From: CATQGW01 sp965242565
GTDB lineage: Bacteria > Chloroflexota > Dehalococcoidia > Bin125
Length of the DNA: 64,000 nt
Reading direction: 5' to 3'
Assembly: GCA_965242565.1 (NCBI GenBank)
Contig: OZ251457.1
Location: forward strand, 186,001 to 250,000
Part shown: positions 34,231 through 42,873 of the stretch, piece by piece
How the letters are laid out: every line of letters begins with the position of its first letter
How positions within the stretch are numbered: the first letter of the stretch is position 1
Translations under genes and position numbers: made by a program
The notes under the pieces: model-generated
Databases searched by the model: none
What the model saw: the letters and a program-made list of their open reading frames with translations, nothing else
Told to the model about the DNA's origin: nothing

Positions 34231-35340
34231 ATGGAACTACGCGAGCGCGCACGCGGCATGATGGTCGGCCTCGCCGTCGGCAACCTGCTCGGCATCCCCT
34301 TCGAGGGCAGTCGCTGGGATGCGGACCGCATTCGCGACGAGTTCGGCGATCAGGGCATCCGCGAGATCGAAGCCCAGCCCGGCTATCCGGACGACGACGA
34401 CCTCGCCCAGGCGATCGTGCTGGCCGAGGCCTGCGCAGAGAACGAGTCGCTGGACCTCGATGACTTCGTCCACCGCCTCTGGACCTGGGGCGAGCTCAAC
34501 GGCGCCGGGATGGGCCCGCACACGAAGCGGGCGCTCACCCGCTACGGCGGCGATCGACCGCGCCGCGCCCTACGCAACTACGTGCGGCACGGCGAGCCGC
34601 CTCCGCCGAATCTGCCGCGGAAGCCGCACGGAATGCATGCGCGGGATGCCTCACGCGACGCCTGGCGGGAGAGCCGCGCACGCCACGGCGACTACAACGC
34701 GGGCAACGGCGCAGTGATGCGCTGCGCGCCCGTCGCGCTGCGCTGGGTACTCGACGATGCGGCGATCGTGCGCAACAGCATCGTCAGCGCCGCAGCGACG
34801 CACTGGGATCCGCGCTGTACCTGGTCGGCGGCGCTGGTCAATCTCGCCGCGGCGTCCTGCCTGCGCGGCGAGACGGTCGACGCCGAACACCTGATCCTGC
34901 GCGCCCAGGGCGCGATCCAGCAGTGCGCCGACGAATTTGAGCCGTACGATGTCGACGCCGAGCCGCCCGCGGAGGTCGCCCAGGCCGTCCGCGATGCGCT
35001 CGCCGACGGCGTCGCGATCGGCGATCTGGACATTGACCATCCCGCGAGTGGATACGTGATCAAGATCCTCAAAGCGGCGCTTTGGGCCGCGCGGCATCCC
35101 GCACACTTCGAGGACGGCCTGAGCGCCGTTGTCAGCGCGGGCGGCGACACCGATACGAACGGCGCGGCGGCGGGCGCCGTGCTCGGTGCGCGCTTCGGGC
35201 TGGACGAGATTCCTGAGCGCTGGCGCGCTGCGGTCAACGAGATCCGGGACTACACCGCGCCGATCGCCGCCTGGCAGCCGCGCCAGCCGCTGGAGCGCTA
35301 TGCGGATCGACTGCTCGCATCATCGCGGGCGATGGACTGA
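34231..35340 (+). CDS. ADP-ribosylglycohydrolase-family protein 1
   Basis: A 369-aa ARH/DraG-fold protein, which in known members removes ADP-ribose from proteins or other molecules using two metal ions. Metal-ligand motifs are present: PDDDDLAQ (Asp54-57) in place of the usual TDDT box, NAGNGAVMRCAPVAL in the middle, and SAGGDTDTN near 304. The N-terminus RARGMMVGLAVGNLLGIPFE is typical. First gene of the plus-strand cassette, 42 bp before ARH 2. The target is unknown. Confidence 0.85.
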   Translation: MELRERARGMMVGLAVGNLLGIPFEGSRWDADRIRDEFGDQGIREIEAQPGYPDDDDLAQAIVLAEACAENESLDLDDFVHRLWTWGELNGAGMGPHTKRALTRYGGDRPRRALRNYVRHGEPPPPNLPRKPHGMHARDASRDAWRESRARHGDYNAGNGAVMRCAPVALRWVLDDAAIVRNSIVSAAATHWDPRCTWSAALVNLAAASCLRGETVDAEHLILRAQGAIQQCADEFEPYDVDAEPPAEVAQAVRDALADGVAIGDLDIDHPASGYVIKILKAALWAARHPAHFEDGLSAVVSAGGDTDTNGAAAGAVLGARFGLDEIPERWRAAVNEIRDYTAPIAAWQPRQPLERYADRLLASSRAMD

Positions 35341-35382
35341 CCCACCCGCGGTCCGACGGACCCGGACGCAAAGGAGGCTGAA

Positions 35383-36372
35383 ATGGACCTGATCGAGCGC
35401 GCACGCGGCATGATGGTCGGCATCGCCGTCGGCAACCTGCTCGGCCTGCCCTTCGAGTTCGGCTGGTCCGTCGCCCAACTGCGCGAGACCTATCCCGACG
35501 GGGTCCGCGAAATCGAGGTTCGACCCGGCGCGCCCGACGACGACGATCTGGCGCAGGCGATCATCCTCGCCGAGGCTTGCGCGGAGTTCGACGCGCTCGA
35601 CGCGGAGGATCTCAAGCGCCGCCTCCAACATTGGGCGCGGACCAACGGCGCGGGAATGGGGAACCTGACCGGTGAGGTGATCTGGCGGTACGAACACGCG
35701 GGAGCGTTCGAGGCGGCGCGCGGCGCATGGGAAGACTCCGGACGCGAAGCCGCCGGCAACGGCTCAGTCATGCGCTGCGGTCCTGTCGCGCTGCGCTGGC
35801 TGGGCGACGACCACACCCTCGCCCGCAACAGCGTCGTTTCGGCGGCCGTCACTCACTGGGACCCGCGCTGCGTTTGGTCCACCCTGCTGACCGACTTCGC
35901 AATCGCCGCCTGCCTGCGCGGCGAAACGGTGGAAGCGGAGCCGCTGCTGGCGCGGGCGACGGCCGCGCTGGCCGCCTGCGGCGATGCGCTCGCGGCATTC
36001 GAGCTGCCCGCGCAGCCGCCCGCGCCGGTGCTCGACGCAGTGGCCACGGCGCTAGCGCCCGACGCTCAAGTCGCCGACCTGCAGCTCGATTCCGGCGGCG
36101 TCGGCTACGCGCCCAAAACCCTCGCCGCGACCCTCTGGGCCGCGCATCACGCAGCGGACGTAGAAGAAGGCCTCAGCGCCATCGTCAGCGCCGGCGGCGA
36201 CACCGATACCAACGCCGCCCCCGCCGGCGCCGCCCTCGGCGCGCGCTTCGGCCTCGCCGCCATCCCAAACCGCTGGCGCAACGCAGTAGCCCAAATTCGC
36301 CAGGACCGCACTCCTCTTGAGCGCTACGCCGACCAAGTCCTCGCACGGAGGGGCGCCGCCTCTCTCTGCTAG
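35383..36372 (+). CDS. ADP-ribosylglycohydrolase-family protein 2
   Basis: A 329-aa paralogue of the upstream gene; the N-terminal 20 residues are almost the same (RARGMMVGIAVGNLLGLPFE). PDDDDLAQ (Asp52-55), AAGNGSVMRCGPVAL and GGDTDTNAA (about 271) keep all metal ligands. It lacks a segment present in paralogue 1 (about 40 residues near position 120). A strong AAAGGAGG precedes ATG 35383. It ends 10 bp before the methyltransferase gene. Its 3' DNA matches the relic at 14274. Confidence 0.85.
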   Translation: MDLIERARGMMVGIAVGNLLGLPFEFGWSVAQLRETYPDGVREIEVRPGAPDDDDLAQAIILAEACAEFDALDAEDLKRRLQHWARTNGAGMGNLTGEVIWRYEHAGAFEAARGAWEDSGREAAGNGSVMRCGPVALRWLGDDHTLARNSVVSAAVTHWDPRCVWSTLLTDFAIAACLRGETVEAEPLLARATAALAACGDALAAFELPAQPPAPVLDAVATALAPDAQVADLQLDSGGVGYAPKTLAATLWAAHHAADVEEGLSAIVSAGGDTDTNAAPAGAALGARFGLAAIPNRWRNAVAQIRQDRTPLERYADQVLARRGAASLC

Positions 36373-36382
36373 CGTCGCACCA

Positions 36383-39160
36383 ATGCCCACCACCCACGAC
36401 CAAGAGGAGTTGCTGAACGGCAAGCTCGCTGAACTGCTCCGCGAGCAGGGGCTCGACGCCCGCGCCGAACGCCGCGAAGGCGGCAAACGCATGGATGTCG
36501 TGGTCGATGTGGAGGGAGCCCGCGTCGTGCTCGAAGCCGAAACCGGCGTCAGCACTGCCAAGCGCAACGAAGCCGTCGGCGACGCAGACCGACGCCTCAG
36601 GCAGGGCCTGACCACCGTCGTCTTCGCCGTCTGCTACCCCGACGGCGCAACGACGGACTCGCTGGCGGAAGCGAAGCTGATCTGGGCCGTCCGCACCCGC
36701 ATCGATCTCAGCAGCCGCGCCGCGGCCCGCTGGTCCGAACCCGGCGGCGTGCCCGAACTCGCCGAAGCCGTTCGCCAGGCCGGCGCCGCCGTAGGCGACG
36801 CCGACGGCGCGGCCCAAATCCTCTCCGAGGCGCTGGACGCCGCCGTCCAACGCCTCTCGACGCCGGTGCGGCGGACGATCGCACAAGCGCTCGATCTACC
36901 ACAGGAGAAAACCAGAGACCGCCGCCTGCTCGAGCTGCATCAGCGCGAAACCGACGGTTACTTCATCGCGACAAAACGTGGCATGCTGGTCGTCGCTACG
37001 GCCATGCTCTTTCACCACCGATTGCAGGAGCACCTCCCGCTCGAACCACCGCCCGACTACCGCGGCGGATGGCCGCCCGCGAACCCAACCCAGTGCGCAG
37101 CCGCGCCGGAAACGACTATCGGCGCGTTCCTCGAGTCCTGGCGCGCCATCATCAAGGTCGACTACCGCCCGGTATTCGATGTCGCCTGCGTCGTCCTCGA
37201 AACACTGTCGATCTCGCCTGATGTCGCGCAGGCGCTATTCGCGCTCGCGGGCGATGTCGCCAAAATCGCCGGCCTCATCCACGGACTGCGCCACGACCTG
37301 CTCGGGCGCATCTTCCACCGTGTGCTCGATACCGCGCGTTACGACGGCTCCTTCTACACTTCAACGGCCGCAGCCGTGTTGTTGGCTGCGCTGGCACTGC
37401 GCGAGGAAGATCGCAACTGGTCCGATCCCGACGCTGTCGGGCGGCTGCGCATCTGCGACCCCGCCTGCGGCACCGGCACCCTGCTGATGGCCGCCGCCGA
37501 GCGCATCCGCGACCTCCGCCAGCGCGCCGGCCCCATCGCCCAGGAGGAGGAACGGCTGCTCTCTCTGGCGCTGGTTGAAAACGTGCTCTGGGGTTACGAC
37601 ATCAACCTCACCGCCACGCATATGGCCGCCGCAACGCTGGGCATGCTCTCGCCCAGTACGCAATTCAATAACATCAACGTTCACCGCACCCTGCTCGGCG
37701 TCCACGACGGCGTCGCATACGTCGGATCACCCGAACTGCTCCAGGGTCAGCTGCGGCTCCGCCCCTGGCCGTCGATCAGTCGACAAATCGACGAGCAGCC
37801 TGATGACAACGGCGTGAACGGCGCGAAAGCGCCGCCTCCGATGGACTTCGTGGTCATGAACCCGCCGTTCACCCGCGACAGTCTGCGCCACGACCAGTTC
37901 TCCAAGAACGAAGAAGCAGCGATCAAGCGCCAGGAAAAGGACCTGCTCAAAGATCAGCCGCACCGCGGCGCCGCGCGACTGCACTCCTCCGGTGGAATGT
38001 TCACCGTCCTCAGCGAAAAGATGCTGAAACCAGATGACGGCGTGATCGCGTTGGTGCTGCCGGCCGTCGTCCCGACCGCGCCCGGCAATCGGGCGCTGCG
38101 TGAATACCTCGCCGCTCGGCTGCACATTGAGACGATCGTCAGCTCGCATGATCCCGACCGCATTCTGATGTCGGAGAACACGAAGATCAGCGAAGTGCTC
38201 CTGATCGGCAGGCGCTGGCCCGCCGACGAGCCGAAGCCGCCGACCCGCTTCGTCAACCTGATCGAAAACCCGTCCACTTCGGTCGCCGCAGTCAGCACCG
38301 CCGCGCAGATCGAGCGCGGCCGCGGCCGCTTCGTCGTCCAGCAGGTTGACGTCGATCGCATCGCCGACGGCGATTGGTACGCAGTCAACTTCCTCTCGCC
38401 GTTCCTGTTCAGGGAGGCGCAGTCGCTCTGGGACGACGCTGCGCAGACCGAATCACGGTTCGCGTCAATGTCGACGATCGCCGATGTTGCGCCGGAAGGC
38501 CGGCGCATCCGCGACGCATACACGCGCTCAGACGTGCCGACCGTAACGGACCGCCGCGCTCTGTGGTTTCACAAGTCCGACGTGACGCAATCGATGCAGG
38601 CTCACACCGATACGTTCATCGACGCGAAAGAGGAGAAGCAGCACCTCGCGGATCGCTACTGGGACATGCGCAGCAAGTTCCTGCTGGGCGCGCGCCTACG
38701 TCTCAATACCGCGCGCGTCGCAGCCGCCATCGTCGAACAACCGGCTGTCGGATCGCTCTGGGTTCCCTGCCGCCCGCACGACGGCTTCGGCGAAACGTCT
38801 CGCGCCCTCTGCGCCTATCTTAATTCCACGGTCGGCCTGCTGTCGCTGCTCAGCCGGCGCGCCCACAACGTACTCTCCCGCCCCGCGTTCTCGCTCGACA
38901 CCCTGCGCTCGATCCCCGTGCCCAACTTCCCCGCGCTCGGCGACGACGTCCGCGACGCACTCGCCGACGCCTACGAAACGCTCAAAAACGAAACACTGCT
39001 CCCCTTCCCCCAAATGAACGACGACCCGATCCGCAAACAACTCGACGACGCCGTAACCAACGCCCTCAACCTCGACCCCGAGTGGGTCGCCCAAATCCGC
39101 CGCGCCCTCTCCGAAGAACCCTCCATCACCAACAAGCGCTACGCCGGCCCAACTCCCTGA
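36383..39160 (+). CDS. N6-adenine DNA methyltransferase with nuclease-like N-terminus, putative Type IIG restriction enzyme (copy 2)
   Basis: A 925-aa paralogue of the gene at 11399. Residues 1-110 carry the putative nuclease region (Asp38/42, Glu51/Glu53 in VVLEAE). SAM motif I DPACGTGTLL is at about 358 and NPPF at about 493. The end KRYAGPTP nearly matches copy 1 KRYAPPNG, and the last ~60 residues are almost identical while the middle and the putative recognition region differ. It follows the ARH pair, suggesting cotranscription. Restriction activity is not proven; no separate restriction subunit is present. Confidence 0.82.
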   Translation: MPTTHDQEELLNGKLAELLREQGLDARAERREGGKRMDVVVDVEGARVVLEAETGVSTAKRNEAVGDADRRLRQGLTTVVFAVCYPDGATTDSLAEAKLIWAVRTRIDLSSRAAARWSEPGGVPELAEAVRQAGAAVGDADGAAQILSEALDAAVQRLSTPVRRTIAQALDLPQEKTRDRRLLELHQRETDGYFIATKRGMLVVATAMLFHHRLQEHLPLEPPPDYRGGWPPANPTQCAAAPETTIGAFLESWRAIIKVDYRPVFDVACVVLETLSISPDVAQALFALAGDVAKIAGLIHGLRHDLLGRIFHRVLDTARYDGSFYTSTAAAVLLAALALREEDRNWSDPDAVGRLRICDPACGTGTLLMAAAERIRDLRQRAGPIAQEEERLLSLALVENVLWGYDINLTATHMAAATLGMLSPSTQFNNINVHRTLLGVHDGVAYVGSPELLQGQLRLRPWPSISRQIDEQPDDNGVNGAKAPPPMDFVVMNPPFTRDSLRHDQFSKNEEAAIKRQEKDLLKDQPHRGAARLHSSGGMFTVLSEKMLKPDDGVIALVLPAVVPTAPGNRALREYLAARLHIETIVSSHDPDRILMSENTKISEVLLIGRRWPADEPKPPTRFVNLIENPSTSVAAVSTAAQIERGRGRFVVQQVDVDRIADGDWYAVNFLSPFLFREAQSLWDDAAQTESRFASMSTIADVAPEGRRIRDAYTRSDVPTVTDRRALWFHKSDVTQSMQAHTDTFIDAKEEKQHLADRYWDMRSKFLLGARLRLNTARVAAAIVEQPAVGSLWVPCRPHDGFGETSRALCAYLNSTVGLLSLLSRRAHNVLSRPAFSLDTLRSIPVPNFPALGDDVRDALADAYETLKNETLLPFPQMNDDPIRKQLDDAVTNALNLDPEWVAQIRRALSEEPSITNKRYAGPTP

Positions 39161-39210
39161 CGCGCTCCCGCTCCACGCGCTACACTGGCGTCGGAAGGCG
39201 AGGCGCCCCA

Positions 39211-39635
39211 ATGGCCATCAGCAGACAACGGCTCACCGCGCCGCTCGTGCGCGGCAACTGCCGGAAGAGCATGCGACGGAGTTCAGCAACGGGCTCGTCG
39301 AAGAGGTCGAGCGGGAACTCGAGCCGCTGGCGACCAAGGTGGAAGTGAATGAGGCGATCGCCCAGGCGACCGAGCCGCTGGCGCGGGCCATCACCGAGAT
39401 GGCGCAGGCGATCAACGATCTCCGCAACGAGTTCCGCCTGGAGATGCGCGACCTCCGCAGCGACATGAACGAGGAGCTCAGCAAGCTCCGCAGCGACACG
39501 AATGAGGAGATCGGCAAGCTCCGTGTCGAAGCCGCAGAGCGGGAGGCGCGCATGGCGCGGATGGTGCTCACGATGACGGGCATCAACATCGCCGCAATTG
39601 CCACCGCCGTCGGCATCGTCCTCGGCTTCAACTGA
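39211..39635 (+). pseudogene. Coiled-coil membrane protein paralogue 5, frameshifted
   Basis: The first 16 codons match the family (MAISRQRLTAPLVRGN). Compared with copy 10860-11348, one G is missing at about 39259 where the intact gene has AACGTGCC. After this point homology continues in another frame (EVERELEPLATKVEVNEAIA through to the membrane helix and GFN at 39635). Restoring one base would give a ~142-aa protein. It has the family promoter (TACACT at 39181) and ribosome site. A sequencing or assembly error is possible. Confidence 0.7.
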
Positions 39636-39680
39636 GCGCCGCCCGCCCTACACCGACATCGAAAGGCGAGAGCGGCGCTG

Positions 39681-39785
39681 ATGTTCACCAGCAGACAACG
39701 TCTCACCGTCCGCCTAACGCCACAATTCCACCCGACCGCCCAGCGGCACATCCAGCAACTCCGTGCGCGGGGCGACGTGGTTTAA
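39681..39785 (+). pseudogene. Truncated 5' fragment of a sixth coiled-coil paralogue
   Basis: The frame begins MFTSRQRLTVRL, the family N-terminus, preceded by CTACACC and GAAAGGCGAGAG resembling the family leader. After about 12 codons similarity stops and the frame runs on as unrelated sequence overlapping the end of the convergent MBL-fold gene. It appears to be the stump of a tandem copy cut by a rearrangement. Confidence 0.6.
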
Positions 39786-40637
39786 CTCGTTGACCACCGG
39801 CGCCAGCGCGTCCGCCGAGGTCATATCCCGTGTCATCGGCGGCATCCAGTCGTCGTGATGCCCCAGCACCACCCGCCGCGCCCGCAGCATGTCGCTCATC
39901 CGCCCCACGAATTGCGCCAGCGAACCCTGAATCGGCTCGCCGTCGATATTCGGACGCCCCGCCATCGCCACGATGCCCAGATCGGGCCGCAAATTCTGCA
40001 CCACGCCCGTCCAGCAACCCGACGTGTCGTGGTAGAAAATCGAGCCGTACGGCGTATCGATCAGGTACGCCAGCGCCCCGCCCGTGTCGTTGCTGCCCAG
40101 ACACGACGCCACGTGATCCAGCATCTGCGCGCGCTGCGCCGGATCCTGCTCCACCCCGCGCTCGCCCAGCGAACCGCCCACATCCAGCGCCCCGCGACCG
40201 CCCCAACGCTCCTCCTCCGTCAGTCCGTACTGCCCCAACACCACCTTGCCCGGCTCCCACGAACCCTGCGTCCAGATGCAGGAGTGCAGGCTGGGAAACA
40301 CCTCCACCGTGATCCCCTCCGCGATCCGGTGCCGCTCCCCGCCCTGCGAGCGCAGCAGCCGCGACTCCTCCACCCCCGCCTCCAACAGCACCCGCGCCGA
40401 CTCATTCGAGCCAATCACCACCGCCTCAGTATTCGCCGCGATCACCTCCGCTCCCGCGATGTGGTCGAAATGCGAGTGCCCCACCAGTACCGCGTCCGCC
40501 CGCGTCACATCCGCCGCCGAAAGCCCCACATCGGGCGCAGACGACACCCGGTCAATGTAGGCGTCGAGAAAGATCACCGTCTCGTCGATCGCCAGCCGAA
40601 ACGTCGCGCAGCCGAGCCAGTCGAGTGTGATGGGCAT
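39714..40637 (-). CDS. Metallo-beta-lactamase-fold hydrolase (UlaG-like)
   Basis: A 307-aa MBL-fold protein. The metal motif HSHFDH (about residue 54) is present, with LGCATFRLAIDE at the N-terminus and GHHDDWMPP late in the protein. This arrangement resembles UlaG/UPF0173-type lactonases and phosphodiesterases; the true substrate is unknown. I chose ATG 40637, which gives the standard N-terminal beta strand. It is 17 bp downstream of tyrS and may be cotranscribed with it. Confidence 0.82.
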   Translation of the reverse strand: MPITLDWLGCATFRLAIDETVIFLDAYIDRVSSAPDVGLSAADVTRADAVLVGHSHFDHIAGAEVIAANTEAVVIGSNESARVLLEAGVEESRLLRSQGGERHRIAEGITVEVFPSLHSCIWTQGSWEPGKVVLGQYGLTEEERWGGRGALDVGGSLGERGVEQDPAQRAQMLDHVASCLGSNDTGGALAYLIDTPYGSIFYHDTSGCWTGVVQNLRPDLGIVAMAGRPNIDGEPIQGSLAQFVGRMSDMLRARRVVLGHHDDWMPPMTRDMTSADALAPVVNELNHVAPRTELLDVPLGGRVELWR

Positions 40638-40654
40638 GAGTCGTCTCCAGCGGG

Positions 40655-41923
40655 TTACGAGCGTCGGATCCGCAGCCAGGTGCGCTTGCCGACTTTGAGC
40701 ACATCGCCGTCGCGCAGCTCGACGGGCTGCTCGGCGGCGCGCGCGCCGTTGAGTTCGACGGCGCCCTGGCGGATCAGGCGTTTGGCTTCGGCGCGGCTGG
40801 CGGCCGCGCCGGCGTCGGCCAGCACGACGGCGAGCGGCGCGGTCAGCGTCTCCGCGCCGCCGAAGTCGAGCTCCAGCGGCGGCATCTCCGCCGGCGCTTC
40901 GCCGCGCGAGTGGACGCGCGTCCACTCGCGCTCGGCGGCGGCGGTCTCGGATTCGCCGTGCCACTCGGCGACGATCGCCCGGGCCAAGCGGCGTTTGGCG
41001 TCCATCGCCGGCAGCGCGCCGCCCTGTACATCGGCGATCACCTGATCCGCCTCAGCCGGCTCGACGTTCGTGCCGTGGACCAGAAACTCTGCGACGGCCG
41101 CGTCGGGGATCGACATCGCCTTGGCGTACTGCGCGTCGGGCGGCTCGTCGATCCCGATGTAGTTGCCGGTGCTTTTGGACATGCGCTGTTTGCCGTCGGT
41201 GCCGATCAGGATCGGGGTGAGCACGGCGATTTGGGGGGGGTGTCCGGCGCGTTCCTGGAGGGTGCGTCCGCAGCCGATGTTGAAGGTTTGGTCGGTGCCG
41301 CCGAGTTGGACGTCGGCGTCGAGGGCGACGGCGTCGTAGCCCTGCATGAGGCCGTACATGAATTCGTGGACGTAGACGGGGTCGCCGGCGTCGAGGCGTC
41401 GTGCGAAGGTGTCGCGCTCGGCGAATTGGCTGACGGTGAAGTTGGCGGCGAGGCGGATGACGTCGGCGAAGTTCATGCCGGCGAGCCATTCGCTGTTGCG
41501 TCGGATTTCGGTGCGCTCGGGGTCGAGCAGTTTGTAGGCCTGTTCGCGGTAGGTGCGGGCGTTGCGTTCGAGCGTTTCGGGCGATTGCATGGGTCGGGCG
41601 CTGGATTTGTCGGAGGGGTCGCCGACGAGGCCGGTGAAGTCGCCGATCAGGAGGATGGCCTGGTGCCCGAGTTGTTGGAAGAGTTGGAGTTTGCGGAGGG
41701 TGACGCAGTGTCCGATGTGGAGGTCGGGGGAGGTGGGGTCGACGCCGAGGTAGACGCGGAGGGGGTCGCCAATGCTGATCGAGTTGATCAGGCGCTGGCG
41801 GAGTTCGTCGGCCATGACGCGGCGGGTTTGCTCGTCGCCGTAGGCGGTGCCGCGCATGATCAGGCGATGTTGTCGGTCGGCTTCGGCGGCGACGGCGGGG
41901 TCGATGGGTTGACGCTCGGTCAT
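40655..41923 (-). CDS. tyrS: Tyrosyl-tRNA synthetase
   Basis: It charges tRNA-Tyr. A 422-aa class I enzyme with the HIGH motif in PDLHIGHCVTLRKL, the KMSKS equivalent RMSKSTGNYIG, and a C-terminal S4 RNA-binding domain (AEAKRLIRQGAVELNG). Coupled to ribF by an ATGA overlap. Last or second-last gene of the leuS-scpA-ribF-tyrS operon. Confidence 0.95.
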   Translation of the reverse strand: MTERQPIDPAVAAEADRQHRLIMRGTAYGDEQTRRVMADELRQRLINSISIGDPLRVYLGVDPTSPDLHIGHCVTLRKLQLFQQLGHQAILLIGDFTGLVGDPSDKSSARPMQSPETLERNARTYREQAYKLLDPERTEIRRNSEWLAGMNFADVIRLAANFTVSQFAERDTFARRLDAGDPVYVHEFMYGLMQGYDAVALDADVQLGGTDQTFNIGCGRTLQERAGHPPQIAVLTPILIGTDGKQRMSKSTGNYIGIDEPPDAQYAKAMSIPDAAVAEFLVHGTNVEPAEADQVIADVQGGALPAMDAKRRLARAIVAEWHGESETAAAEREWTRVHSRGEAPAEMPPLELDFGGAETLTAPLAVVLADAGAAASRAEAKRLIRQGAVELNGARAAEQPVELRDGDVLKVGKRTWLRIRRS

Positions 41924-42873
41924 TGGTTGTGCTCCTCGGCGAGCAGGCGGCGCGCGGCGTCGCAGTCGCGGGCGATTTGCGCGGTCAGCTGCTCCACGCC
42001 GTCGAATTTACGCTCTCCGCGCAGGCGTTGTACGAATTCGACGCGCAGGTCGGTGTCGTAGATGTCGCTTTGGAAGTCGAAGATGTGGCACTCGATGGAG
42101 AGTCCGCCGCCGTCTTCGAAGGTAGGTCGGAGACCGATGTTGGTCACCGAAGGGCGTACTCCCTCGGGCAGATGCGCGAGGGTGGCGTAGACGCCGGGGC
42201 CGGGGATGGCGCGGTCGGCGCCGACGGCGACGTTGGCGGTGGGGAAGCCGATGGTGCGTCCGCGCTCGAAGCCGAGCACGACGGGGCCGTGGACGGAGAA
42301 GCGGCGTCCGAGCAGCGCGGCGACGCGCTCGACCGCTCCCTCGTTGAGGGCGGCGCGGATTTCGGTGGAGGAGATTTTTTCGGCTTGCTGGCTGTTGTCG
42401 GGGACGAGGTCGATCACGTCGACCTCGAAGCCGAGCTCTTGGCCGAGTTGGGCGAGCGTTTCGGGGTCGCCGCCGCGCTGGCGTCCGAGGGCGAAGTCTT
42501 CGCCGATGATCAGGCGTTTGAGGTTGAGTTCTTCGACGAGCATGCGGACGAACGCGCCGGCTTCGGTCTGGGCGAATTCGGAGGTGAAGCTGACGGTGGC
42601 GACGGTGTCGAGGCCGGTGTCGAGCAGCAGGGCGAGGCGGTCTTCGAGGCTGGTGACGTATTCGATGGTGAGGTCGCGGCGCAGGACTTCGCGGGGGTGG
42701 GGATGGAAGGTGATCGCGCCGGCGGCGAGTCCGTGGGCGCGGGCGCGGGCGATGACTTCGCGGACGACGGCCTGGTGGCCGCGGTGGACGCCGTCGAAGA
42801 TGCCGATTGTGAGGGCGGTGGGTCGGTTAAGTGCGGCGCGGCGCAGTTCTTCGCGCGCGAGTGCGGTGACCAT
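41920..42873 (-). CDS. ribF: Bifunctional riboflavin kinase / FAD synthetase
   Basis: It makes FMN and then FAD from riboflavin. The 317-aa protein has the nucleotidyltransferase domain first (GIFDGVHRGHQAVV, residues about 24-37; ISSTEIRAAL) and the kinase domain second (GFPTANVAV, PGPGVYATL). I chose ATG 42873, which overlaps the scpA stop; a longer upstream frame is a shadow of scpA and leuS. Confidence 0.94.
   Translation of the reverse strand: MVTALAREELRRAALNRPTALTIGIFDGVHRGHQAVVREVIARARAHGLAAGAITFHPHPREVLRRDLTIEYVTSLEDRLALLLDTGLDTVATVSFTSEFAQTEAGAFVRMLVEELNLKRLIIGEDFALGRQRGGDPETLAQLGQELGFEVDVIDLVPDNSQQAEKISSTEIRAALNEGAVERVAALLGRRFSVHGPVVLGFERGRTIGFPTANVAVGADRAIPGPGVYATLAHLPEGVRPSVTNIGLRPTFEDGGGLSIECHIFDFQSDIYDTDLRVEFVQRLRGERKFDGVEQLTAQIARDCDAARRLLAEEHNQ

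Noticed and set aside
39211..39635. Programmed frameshift in the coiled-coil gene
   Set aside because: No slippery heptamer or downstream stimulator is apparent; the paralogue simply has one more base.
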